Shown in pieces: positions 44,665 through 55,190 of a DNA stretch of 64,000 nt. A model generated the notes under the pieces. It was given only the letters and a program-made list of their open reading frames with translations, had not been told where the DNA came from and did not search any database. Every line of letters begins with the position of its first letter. Within the stretch, counting starts at the first letter, position 1. This stretch comes from Ligustrum vulgare (taxonomy: Eukaryota > Streptophyta > Magnoliopsida > Lamiales > Oleaceae): assembly GCA_963555705.1 (NCBI GenBank), contig OY743172.1, positions 23,869,446 through 23,933,445 of the forward strand, given 5' to 3'. The translations under genes and the position numbers were made by a program.

Positions 44665-46445
44665 GTAGCCAAAATATCAAAGTCAAGCTAATGACTATAA
44701 ACAAGCGCTTGTTGGGAGGCAACCCAATTTTCTTCTCTTTTATTTATTTAGCTTTATATGCATTAGTTTGATCTATTTATTTATTTATTTGATTTATTTA
44801 TTTATTTATTTTTACGTCTTGATCCAGTAACACTTCTAATGCCTGAATTTCATTTTTGCCTTGATAGGACTGATTCTGCAACAGGAAGATGATCAGGGAA
44901 CTTTGGGAATGCATATCTCCATCACATTCAGATTGATCAGGGAAGTCCTTTAACCTCTCCTAGTTATACTTTTTATATACTTGATCTGATACATTGAGGA
45001 TAATGTATATTTTAAGTTTGGGGGCGGGTAGTCCGTTTTTCTGATAAAGTTTTCTTTTTATTCAGCATGTATTCAAAAAAAGAAAAAAAAAATGAAAAAC
45101 TTGTTGACATGTATATTGCCTAGGATATAGTATGGATCAAATTTTGCTTTGATTTGAATTTTGTACAGCATGAAAACAAGAATTTTATGAACTAGTTACT
45201 ACTTGCTAGATTTCATCTTCACGCGCACATAGCCATTGTTGGATTATTACTTGTGTAGGGATTTGTTTAATACATGTGGGGCAAGTTTATGCAATCTGAA
45301 CTTAGGAATGACTGGATAATCCCTAAACTTAGATGATGAGACATCCCAACCTTTAAAACTTAGAAACTAAACTTGCTCAAGAGCAGTTTGGGGGTGGAAA
45401 GAAGTGGTGAAGGTAGGTTTGAACTTTTAAGGGTCTGTAGTTCCTGAAATGTGTCATTGGTTGAAGAGGTAGTCAACGAGTATAAACCATTGCCGGCATA
45501 AAAACAGAAAAATGCTGAAGGTCTTATTCTACTCTTCAAATGCCTTTTTGACTCGAGTAATTAAGTCCGAGGGGTCTTTCAAACCTGGTGCCCTAAAGTC
45601 GTCTGGCTTGGGAGCCACCGACCTAAAGCTCGCTACAGGGGTCAATTAGAAAGCAAGTACGGAGAGTGGACTTACACATAAGACAATAACACATCTTTAA
45701 CATTTTGATGTTGACTGTGTGACTCGAGTAATTAAGTCCGAGGGGTCTTTCAAACCTGGTGCCCTAAAGTCGTCTGGCTTGGGAGCCACCGACCTAAAGC
45801 TCGCTACAGGGGTCACATAGAACGCAAATGAGAAAAGTATTGCACAAAGATGGTAAAAGACATGGATATAAAAAGAAAAAGTCATCCAAAAAAAAAAAAA
45901 AAAATTGTTTGGTATAAGCTTGTTGATTGAGACTTTGATACTAAAGGCATGGATTAGGGAACCACTTACCATTGATTGTTTGGGCAGACTTAGCTAATTC
46001 TGATCACCTGGTGTGGAAAAATGCAAATCTTTGATGTTTAGAAACCACATGAATAGAAGAAACCTTGGGTTTCGAGAGAAAAGTAGTAAGTTGTGATCAT
46101 CCATGAGTGATGCAAGGAAAATCATTAGATAAATAGGGTTGACCACATAGGTTTTGGGCTTGATATTGCATAATGAGCTACACGGTTTTAAGTATATCTT
46201 TGCATGAGTAGGAGTTTGACATTGGCTATTCACACACACACTTGAAAATCTGGCATGGGATAACTAGAATTATTTTGCTATATTGTTCATAACTCTTGCT
46301 GAATTGCAAATTGATCTGGATTATTGAGGCATATGGTATACATGTTGATATAAAAAATATATATATATTTGTTCTTTGCTCTTTTGATTCATTAGTTTTA
46401 TTCTATCTTATTCGCGGACGAACAAGAGTTTAAGTTTGGGGGATT
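44665..46445 (+). other. 3' noncoding region of element C with structured RNA motifs
   Basis: It contains TTGGGAGGCAACCCAA (44712-44727, identical to element B), the hairpin ATACATT-GAGGAT-AATGTAT (44989-45008) followed by AAGTTTGGGGG (about 45014-45024), another GTTTGGGGGTGG tract (near 45386), two copies of the hairpin module (45551-45654, 45722-45826) and the polypurine tract at its end. No ORF is convincing. Confidence 0.8.
45551..45826 (+). repeat. Two copies of the Athila 3'-region hairpin module (element C)
   Basis: Copies lie at 45551-45654 and 45722-45826, 171 bp apart and almost identical. Each has ACTCGAGTAATTAAGTCCG, a stem GGTG-CCC / GGG-AGC-CACC (45587-45593 with 45610-45619 in the first), then CCTAAAGCTCGCTACA. 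The same arrangement occurs twice in element B with compensating base changes. Confidence 0.8.
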
Positions 46446-46784
46446 TGATAAGTACGTTTTTCGTACTTATCTTGGTCTTAAATTTAGACAATTGTAAGTG
46501 ATTCAAGATATGATATTGCTCATTATATGTTTATTTTGTTTGTTTTAGGAAAAAAATCAATTTTGAATGCGTTTGGATGCAAAACGGAAAAAATGGACTA
46601 AAGCCGTACAAAAAAGGGACAAAGTGGGACTCAAGTGCAACTTCCAAAAAATTGAAGAACTCGAAGTGACATAAATGGAGACATGTATTGCACAATTAAA
46701 AACACAAGGACCAATTTGATTTATTTGAGAAACTGAGTCTTTAAACATAACCCTACTTAGTGTAATTGGGCCTTGAATTAATTG

Positions 46785-46817
<33 letters not shown>

Positions 46818-48044
46818 GGCAGAAGGGGGGAGCCAGACAGAAAATTGTAGAGAATTTTGAAGAGAGGTCTAGGCTGGTGATTGAAAAAACGGAGGCTGAA
46901 TTTATGAGAATTAGAGGCAGCCTAGTGTATTAAAAAAAAGGAGAAATTGGTTGGATTTGGTGGTGGAATATTGGAGACAATTTAAAGGGTAATCTTACTT
47001 TTTCCAAGAAGTAGTCAGCAACTTTTTGAACTAATTGGTAGGGATAGGCTGGTGGTGAATATAATTGGGGAAATTGACTGCTGGGAGGAATTATTAGGAG
47101 AAGTGGTCCGTTGGAATAAATTGGGAGTCTCGGCTGAAATAGAAAAAGACCGGAAAGTTGTTAATTGGTAAGGTGACGACTGGAGCTATTGGAAAGGGGA
47201 AGAAGACAGCTTCTTTGTAGGAGAAAAAGAGGCAGTAGACAGTTGATTTAAAGTTCAAACAGGCTTAACTCAATTTATTTCGCGATTCAATCGGGTGATG
47301 ATTTTCCAATTCTTTGTGTTTGATTTATATATTAATATGCTAGGCTAATTTAACTTATGTATTGGATGAAGATGAAACTTGTCGTTTATTTATTTCAATT
47401 CAAAAACTAGTAGTTTAGAAATTTCTTCTGTTGTCTTGATTGATTTTGCATGCTTTATTGTTATTATTTGATTGATTGGCCACAATTAAATATATCGTTA
47501 CTTGTTGTAGTCTTGGAAAAGTCACAATAAGTTGGAACATTGCATGATCAACACATGAACACTAGATGTTAGGAATAATACTATGACATGTGCAATCTAA
47601 TTGGTAATTGTGATTTAATGCGTTCTAAACATTCGTATTCGGACTAGGAATAGATTCGTTTCATGTTTGAGATAGATTTAATTTATCTTGGAAAAGAAAA
47701 TTAATTGTATGTGAATTATCGATTGTCAAGAAACGCATGAATGATTTAAATTACGAATTGTTGAATTGAGATAGGTGATAACAAGTGGATTCGGATTCCA
47801 ATACATGCTCTCCATTCATATTTTACTCCCAAACATTTGTTTTTATTTAAGTTTTATTTATTGCAATTTTTTAGAATAGATAGACAAACAAACCATCTTT
47901 TTATTTTAATTGTTTTCAATAATTGAGTCGACGATAAACTAGTAATTAGGACTAAACATTATTCCTCGTGGGAACGATACTCTCAACTCATCACAATTAT
48001 TACTTGTCAACGAACCCGTGCACTTGCGGGAATCGAACCGAACA
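46446..48044 (+). repeat. 3' LTR of element C
   Basis: 1,599 bp, same ends as the 5' LTR. Its (TA)n tract near 46784-46806 is 8 bp longer. Confidence 0.92.
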
Positions 48045-48229
48045 AACATAACCATCACGTCACATCACATCCTATCAAAACCACGATATCTCATTACTGT
48101 GCATCCGTCTCTCCTCGAATTCGATACGGGATACACAGGGGCTTATGATGAGTACATGACCCCGAACACTACGTTAGCATGTATGAATAAAACTTCAATC
48201 CCCAAGTCCTTATGTTCGGGATAGTTCGT

Positions 48230-50340
48230 CCAACATAGGTGTTATGCAATATGAACTTACCTCGAGAGGTTGGAGACGAAATCATTGAATACCATTTGAA
48301 GAATCACAAGTCAAAACACATGGAAACATCCACTTGAAATCATGATATGAATGGAATCACGCTGAATTAAGGAATCAAACGAGAGGCTTGAACACGTGAT
48401 TACACATTGTCCTAAAAGTACATTTGCTCCCTCTCGTTCGAGATGCTTAAAGGATTAGATAGAAAATGCTTTAGCGGATTAATCAAGCCTTCAAACCATG
48501 TTTTTATTAAGCACTAATAATCCATGGAAAAGGAACAAAAAACAATTGAAAAATGAGTATTGATTTTGGTGAAAAATGGCTTCTATATTTTATGGATGTT
48601 CTCACTCATATTTCATATATGAATTGATCAATATAACATCCTTTATATAGAGATTAATCCACCTTTTATGAAAGTACACACCTTTTAGACAAAATGGCAC
48701 CTTTTGGTGCAAAAAACCAACTTAGGCACCAAAAGGTGCCTTTCAGAACCACCACGCAATCGCGCGGTACAAGGCTCACGCGATCGCGTGATGCCTCTTT
48801 ATTTTGAACAAATTCAAATCCGTTCAACCACGCGATCACTGAACCATGAACCACGCGATCGCGTGGTTCATATTTTGGCCTCTTATGTTCCTGTTTTTCT
48901 CATTCTTTTGTCTTCCTTATCAATACCTCTTTGTATTGATTTAATTGTGTACTTCATCTTATCATCTTTAAATATTTGAACAACCATTTGGAAACACAAT
49001 TTTCCAACAATCCCCCACTTGTTCAAATAATTTCACCAACTCATTTTATAACGGTGTTATGCATAAAGTAAGGTATCTTTCGATTTAAACCTTACCTTAG
49101 TGTAAACGTCGCAAAGTATTATCGAAATCCCGGGTAGCCTTAGCTTTGAACCCGTTATTCCATGTGGCAATACCGGCAACATCACACACACAACACTCAA
49201 AGTCTTTTGTTCCACACAAGTTTTTGCTTTAGTGCGTTAATGGCCTTGCGCCTATCCGATTCGTGAACTTTTCAGAAAGTAACTCCAAACTTTCCTTGAA
49301 GCGGCACCACTTCTAAGTTCATATAGGTGAAGTTCTTCCAGCATCTTTGTTACATTTAAAGATACTTGTAATTCTGAACTTCATTAAGAGTTTTAAAACT
49401 CAGCCCTCCAACTGTAACAACCAACACTTTTAATCTAGAATGAGGTATGTTTTGATAAAGTGTTGAAACTATCCACTTATCGAATGACTTGTTGTTACCC
49501 TTTGAACCCGTGAATTACTCATTTCGTAATGACAGGTAGGGTTGCCATCATTGACGGATCTTTTATAAAGGAGTTTCACCTCATCCTACTCGATTATGTT
49601 CTTATGATTTTACATAAGATATAAAGTCAAGTTTTAACTTAACTTTTTCACAAGTTATTGAATCACTCTTTGATTCAATTTATGTCTAAACTTCTTTAGA
49701 ATATTTAAACGTGATCACTTCTCAATTATTTGACAACACTTGTCAAATATTTCACAATATTTTGTAGTCTATTTTGTGCACTTTATAGACTTCAAAATAA
49801 TATCACTTTAAACTTTATTTAAAGTTTAGTTGTACTACCCCCACACTTATAGGGTAGACTCAAAAATTATTCTTTCACTCAATGAAAGAAACTAACTTTA
49901 GATTACAATTTATTTACTTCATAAAATAAATAGTTTTTCGCAATTCTTTCACTCAATTGAAAGAAATAGAATCGTAATTCCATGAACACAATTGTTCTAC
50001 CAATAATTTAATTGTCTCCTCAATGAGTACAATAAATATTTTACAATATTTGTTTGAGTGTTACCCCCACACTTTGGGATAATCTTCAAATTTCTCAATT
50101 TCATTTAAGTGAATGATTCTCTTTGTGAACCACAATGTTCAATAATAATTCATATTCACTTGTATGTTTCATATTATTACTCTCCATTAGTAATAATGCT
50201 TTCCACATATACATGATATCAACCATTGATATCAATATCAATTAGATAGACTCATTCTATCATATCATCTTGCATACTTTCTCAAATTATATAATAATCA
50301 AACTGGATTATACACAATAGTATGAAATAAGATGATAACA
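48230..50340 (-). mobile_element. Minus-strand Copia-like LTR plus noncoding interior
   Basis: In minus sense, the polypurine tract CAAGTGGGGGAT (about 49021-49010) leads directly into an LTR start TGTTGGAAAATTGTG (49009 leftward), and a TATA-like CTATATAAAGG lies at about 48653-48643. This identifies a 3' LTR. Its far end is not clear, so the left boundary is a guess. To the right, 1.3 kb of interior has no coding region but repeats TACCCCCACACTT phrases (49846, 50064). Palindromic CCACGCGATCGCGTGG and relatives lie at 48750-48868. Confidence 0.55.
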
Positions 50341-50508
50341 AATTATTTAATTTTATTTCTATACCTATTTGTTCATTTTTAATATTATTTCATTAATAAA
50401 TAATATTTACAATTTCGTTACTGCGACCGTTGACGTTCGTCGATCAACGGTCAACGACCGACGGGGTCAACGTTCTAGCTGGACTTCTCAACTGGATCCG
50501 TCATTGCA
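50341..50508 (+). mobile_element. 3'-end fragment of the same hAT family as 4404-5961
   Basis: The stretch ATAATATTTACAATTTCGTTA, CGGTCAACGACCGACGG, GTCAACGTTCTAGCTGGACT and CTGGATCCGTCATTG parallels 5813-5961 base for base with about 85% agreement, ending in a decayed copy of the terminal repeat. Only this end is present. Confidence 0.75.
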
Positions 50509-50955
50509 TTTAGTGAACCATTTATATAAGCAGAGCGAAGTGAGACGAGTCAGGTTTCATAGACTAAACTATTTCTTATTGCATCAAAACAAAATCACGA
50601 GCTTTGCGCGCGCGCGCACAAAAACTGTCCCCATTTTGATATGCAACTGGACAAATTGAAAAGGCTCACTCTCAAAAAAGTGACTTCATGCATACACACA
50701 CAAAAACTGTCCCCACTTTGGTATGAATCTGGACAAATTTAAATGGCTCGCTCTGAACAAAGTGGCATCCAAATTTCAGAACATATGAACAAGCATGAAG
50801 ATAGATAAAAGAAGAATTACCCACTCAAGATTTTTAAGTTTTGTCCCAATAAAATACATAAGACCTACCATGGATTGAGCCACATCTACATCACTTGCTC
50901 AATAAAAAATTCTAGAGACATCAATTTTACCTCAAAGCTTAACTCGTTTGTTTTT
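50509..50955. other. Spacer with a 76-bp imperfect duplication
   Basis: The phrase AAAAACTGTCCCCA.TTTG...CTGGACAAATT...GGCTC.CTCT occurs at about 50622-50690 and 50702-50770. A (CG)n run, GCGCGCGCGC, lies near 50605. No gene seen. Confidence 0.6.
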
Positions 50956-50959
50956 AAAA

Positions 50960-51122
50960 AATTGGAGAACGGGGCCGAGCAAATCGGGACGCTGGAAAAC
51001 TGTCCCCGCCTCGCCTAGATCGAGTAAGAGTTTTCTTGCCCCGGATCCGCCCCCACAGCCCCATTTATACGGGGCGGGGCTCTCCCGGGTCTCGATTTTC
51101 GCAGTTCATTTTGTCATCCCTA
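50960..51122. mobile_element. Possible GC-rich MITE end (hAT-like)
   Basis: A GC-rich block (CCCCGCCTCGCC, ATACGGGGCGGGGCTC) ends in ATTTTGTCATCCCTA, complement TAGGGATGACAAAAT, a common plant MITE-like terminus. A matching left terminus is not convincing. Confidence 0.35.
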
Positions 51123-51339
51123 ATTCAAAGGTCACAAAAAGGCTTTTCTTTATAACAGTCTCATCAACAAGATAAAGGTAAGAGTTAAAGGTTCTCATAA
51201 AACATGTTCTTAGTTCCATGCCTATATTCCTTTCTTCAAGTTATGGATCCTCCATTATGTGTCCTCACATGTATTGAAAGATTACTTAATTCATATTTTT
51301 TAGGGATGCTGATTCACACAAACAGATATAATGGTCTTC

Positions 51340-52825
51340 TTGGAGCAAGATGTGTTTTCCTTATATGGAGAGGGTATTGATTGTAGAAAATCTGCAGAAC
51401 TTAACAAGGCATTTGATTGTAGGCTTTGGTGGAAGTTTAGAGCAGAAGAATCATTTTGAAGTTGGGTGATCAAAGCCAAATATTGCAGAAACAAACATAA
51501 TTCTATGGTTCAATTGAAACAAAAAGATTCACCTTCATGGAGGAGAATTCTAGTTGTAAGACACATTGTGGAATCGAATGTTTCCTAGAATATTGGAAGG
51601 GGTCACATATCCTTTTGGTAATGACTGAATTCTAGACCTCTTTCAAATTTCTATCCTTCTGCAAATCGGGACAACAAATATGTGAAAGGCTTCATGATCA
51701 ATGAAGGTTGGGATATCTCCGAACTCAAACTTAATCTACTTGAAATTAAAGTGGATGATATTAAGCAGATTCACTTCAGGTATAAACCTGATAAAAAATT
51801 TTGGACTCAGACTTCATCTAGGGATTTCACAATCCAATCTTGCTTGGAATTGCTCAGAGTGAAAAGCATCACGCATGCCTCATATAAAAAGGTCTGTCAG
51901 CAATATATACCTCTTAAAAAAAATTCTATCTTCAACTAGAAAGTTTGGCACAAATTCATTCCTAGTGATTAAATTTTGAAGCACAAAATGAACATGCAAG
52001 TTCCACGAAGATGTCAATGTTGCCACAGTGAGGAAGGTCTTGAACACGTTTTTAATCAATGGAAGAATAGTAAAGAAAGTGTGGAAAGATTTAAATCAAG
52101 GCCATGGGGTTCCCAGTAATAAATCTTGTATGCCTATTATTCTATTCCAACATTGGAAATTTTCACAGGCTAAAGTGGTGAATAAGAGCATCCAAGAAAT
52201 CATTCCTCTCCTTACATTTCGGTATCTGTGGTTCGAGAGAAGTTTAGCGAAGAACCAGGTGTTCTTATGCGCTCTACAAGGGTGATCAAGAGAGTTAAAA
52301 TGATATTGCACAATATTCTGTGCTAGTTTGAAGAATATTAAAAATATGCAGACACACAGTAATCCTAACATTGTCAAATGGTTAAAGCCAAAATAATCAA
52401 TTTTGATGGTAACCTAAAAAGGAACAAACATGCTGCTGGAGGGGAAGATAATATTGGATGCTATGAATATTATGGAGAAGCTACTATTTTAGAGGCTGAA
52501 CCAAAAGCCACTACAAGAACTACATTAATATTTGGGTTGATTCCAATTCTAAGGTTGGCGTTGATATCATAAACAAAGAGGGCAGGGGTTCATGGAAGAT
52601 ACAATACATCATTCAATCCAGCATTCACTATAAACTTGATAAAAACATCATCGTCACACACATTTGGATAGATTGAAATAAGGTTGCGGATTGACTCGCG
52701 AATACTGGATACAGAGAGAAGAGTTTCAAGACATTAACTACAAGAGAGTTCATGGGATTAGGAAAGGCTGAAGCTTGCCTTGATAAAACTGGAATGTGCA
52801 ACGTTAGAGTGTAAGGCCGCAACAT
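51340..52825 (+). pseudogene. 3' part of a LINE (zinc-binding RT domain and RNase H), decayed
   Basis: The translated pieces match the C-terminal half of plant non-LTR retrotransposon Pol proteins. NKAFDCRLWWKFRAEES (near 51400) comes from the post-RT region. A zf-RVT-like section includes YKPDKKFWTQTSSRDFTIQS and, in another frame, MQVPRRCQCC followed by EEGLEHVF. An RNase H (RVT_3-type) section begins INFDGNLKRNK (about 52390) with the first catalytic-type Asp, followed in shifting frames by an acidic EATILEAEPKA. Many frameshifts and stops break it. The RT domain and endonuclease are absent, as expected for a 5'-truncated LINE. Confidence 0.72.
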
Positions 52826-53311
52826 GTGAAGTTTTCTATTTCCGTAAAATAGTTTTCGAAGTCTTGTTAAGTTGTAATTGCGTTGTAATTAGCATTGTTG
52901 TCCTATAGCACTGTTGAGGTTGCGCAATTGCTAATTGTTTAGGTTTTGGTGTCGATCAAGTGGGTTGGTTTGTAATCAAAATGGAATATACAAGATATTC
53001 AGGATTGTAAAAATAAAATCTGTAACAGTCGTGTAAACACACACCAGTAGTAGCCACACCGAGAAAGGGCCAGCCACCACACTACAACCGCCATCTCCAC
53101 CTACACAAACACCGTTATCACCACCGACAAAACAACCGCCCAATGATGTGCTCACAGTGCGATGTAGTTGCATGCTTACAACGTCTCAGATCGATGTCGA
53201 AGCAGCAATAAAGAGAGTGGGTGCTTCACAACAAGGATATATGGTAGAAATTTGGGATGTCGAGAATTGAAATTTGGAGGGATGGGGTGAGGTGGGTGGG
53301 TGGATTTTTTA
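52826..53311. other. LINE 3' flank, nothing further recognised
   Basis: Probably the 3' untranslated end of the LINE, with an AATAAA at about 53011-53016. No clear poly-A tail or target duplication is found. Confidence 0.4.
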
Positions 53312-53313
53312 TA

Positions 53314-54507
53314 CTTCCTCCGCATCACAAAGATAGTCAACTTTTTTTTTAGAGTAAAGTTAATATTTTTTGTTTCATTTTGCTCTTATTTAATGTGTTT
53401 TTTATTAATCTAAATAAATTTATATTCTTTCAATTTTGTGAGAAATTATATAAATTTATTAAGTATATCCTCCTATATTATAAGAGGTGCTTTTTTTTTT
53501 TTTCTATTCATTTTTGGTATGTTGCATTCACACTTGAGAGTCAACATGTTATCTTCTTCTTTCTGTTAGGTTTCTTACTATTATATACTATGTGCATGTA
53601 GAGACAAAAATATATATAAATTAATTAATTAATTAATTAATTAAAAAAAATAGAATTTATTTTCCTTTTTATCTGATTTGGCAAAAGTAAAAAAAAAAAA
53701 AAAATTATTATACTCATATGATTTTGCTTAGTCTATGTTGCTTTCACAACTTAAAATTAATTATCTGTTTTAAAACACACACACAAACACAAATAAATAA
53801 ATAATTTTTTTAAAAAAAGAGAATTTATTTTCCTTTTTATCTGATTTGACAACAGTAAAAAAAAAAATAAAAAAAAATATAGAAGAGTCACTTCAAAGAT
53901 TGCTATTCATTTTTGGTTAGTTGCTTTCACACCTTACCTTAAAATTAATTATCTGGTTTAAACACACACAAAAATAAATAAATTAAAAAAAAAAGATAAT
54001 TTATTTTCCTTTTCATCTGATTTGGAAACAGTAAAAAAAATACAAAAAAAAAAAACAGATTTTTATTTATTATATTCATATGATTTTGCTTAGTCACAAG
54101 ATAAAAATATTTTAGCAAAAGGGAAAAAAACATAAAATATGAACGTGTAGGTTGAGGATATCTAGACCATATTACGCTTCTCGGTGAGATAATTGATATA
54201 AATGTAGGTGTATTTAAACAAGATACTGAATATTCTAATTATATATTTGTTGACACAAGTTATAAAATACAAATTTCTTTCAAATACTTTTCAAATAAGC
54301 TATTTTTGTGCACATCCTCTAAAAATCCGACTAGAATAACGCAAATAAATTCGACTTGAAAACGGGTCTCGTACATCGTACGGGTCCTTCACTAGTATTA
54401 GGAGAAGTGGTTGTAAAATTTATGTTTCCAATATCATTAATTAATATTTTTTAATATGTGTGAAAATGAGTTGTCAAGTTGGGAATTATTTTTGTGGGAC
54501 TGGGGAG
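53314..54507. mobile_element. Stowaway-type MITE split by a Helitron
   Basis: The left end CTTCCTCCGCATCACAAAGA (after TA at 53312-53313) and, complemented, the right end CTCCCCAGTCCCACAAAAAT (before TA at 54508-54509) are Tc1/mariner Stowaway termini with the TA target duplication. Removing the Helitron leaves a 266-bp element, the normal Stowaway size. Confidence 0.75.
53468..54395 (+). mobile_element. Non-autonomous Helitron
   Basis: The 5' end TCCTCCTATATTATAAGAGG and the 3' end ...CTTCACTAG fit the TC...CTRR rule, with insertion between A (53467) and T (54396). A 3' hairpin CGTAC-ATC-GTACG lies at 54370-54382, about 9 bases before the terminal CTAG. The 928-bp interior is AT-rich, with three diverged copies of a unit containing TTATTTTCCTTTTTATCTGA (53658, 53826, 54000), and an (AATT)n run near 53618. 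No Rep/helicase is encoded. Confidence 0.78.
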
Positions 54508-54556
54508 TAATAAATCTGTATTAATTAAATTAATTATTCTTAATTAGCACCTGACT

Positions 54557-54765
54557 TATATAAAGTTAAAACTAATCTCCCTTGTAACCTTGTTTATGAA
54601 AACTAGTCTTTAAATGTAGGTTTTTAAGTAATTTCCCGAAGTTTTTCCTTCTCCTCTTTGGAAGCTCGAGAAATAGATTCCGGCCCAAAGCCCAAACTTG
54701 GCATATGTTTACCAGCTTCGTCTTCACCCTTGGGTCCCAATTTCGACCGCGCTATGAAACCCTAA
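54557..54765 (+). promoter_or_regulatory. EFL1 promoter/5' region: TATA, site II, telo-box
   Basis: TATATAAA is at 54557-54564. Two site II elements (complements TGGGCC and TGGGCT) lie at 54682-54687 and 54689-54694, and a telo-box AAACCCTAA at 54757-54765. Site II plus telo-box is the known signature of plant ribosomal-protein and ribosome-biogenesis promoters, which fits the downstream gene. A donor-like ACAG/GTATTC at about 54787 suggests a possible 5' UTR intron. The 84-codon frame at 54705-54959 is probably UTR. Confidence 0.6.
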
Positions 54766-55190
54766 ATCTTTCGTACATTAAACGTACAGGTATTCTCTCT
54801 TATTTAACCAAAAACAGCATGCTTTTTAGGTTTACAACTTGCAATAAAATCAGTTGTATTTTCAGGCTTCCTTTAATTCTTCACAGAAAAGAACCAAACA
54901 GAAATTCCTCCCGATTCTCGAACCGAAACCCCTTTTCTTACACACAATTATCTGGGTAGTGTTTTTTTTTTTGGCTGGGTTTATTTAATTCTTTGAGTCA
55001 GAATACAGGGACTTGCTTTTTTGTGAAAGCAGTCAATTTACACAGTGGGTGTTTAGCAATATTGGATTTTTCCTCCGGAATTGAATTTATAATCCCCGTT
55101 TGTTTTACAATAATACTGTTGTATTTATAGAAGTATAAGGCTTCTTGGTTTGTTCGACTGAGGTTGTATTAGTAGAATTTCGTTAAAAAT

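Larger units (their letters stand above)
40292..48044 (+). mobile_element. Young gag-only Athila-type element C (TR-GAG-like)
   Basis: A 7.75-kb element flanked by AACAT on both sides (40287-40291, 48045-48049), with LTRs of 1,591 and 1,599 bp. A perfect tRNA-Asp primer site TGGCGCCGTTGCCGGGG (41889-41905) follows the 5' LTR, and the polypurine tract TAAGTTTGGGGGAT (46432-46445) precedes the 3' LTR. The only gene is an intact Gag-protease ORF. RT, RNase H and integrase are absent, and 1.8 kb of structured noncoding sequence follows. It should be mobile only with help from an autonomous Athila. Confidence 0.92.

Noticed and set aside
52976..53173. Minus-strand Gly/Val-rich 65-codon frame
   Set aside because: Low-complexity translation of a CCACC-rich stretch; no start context or domain.
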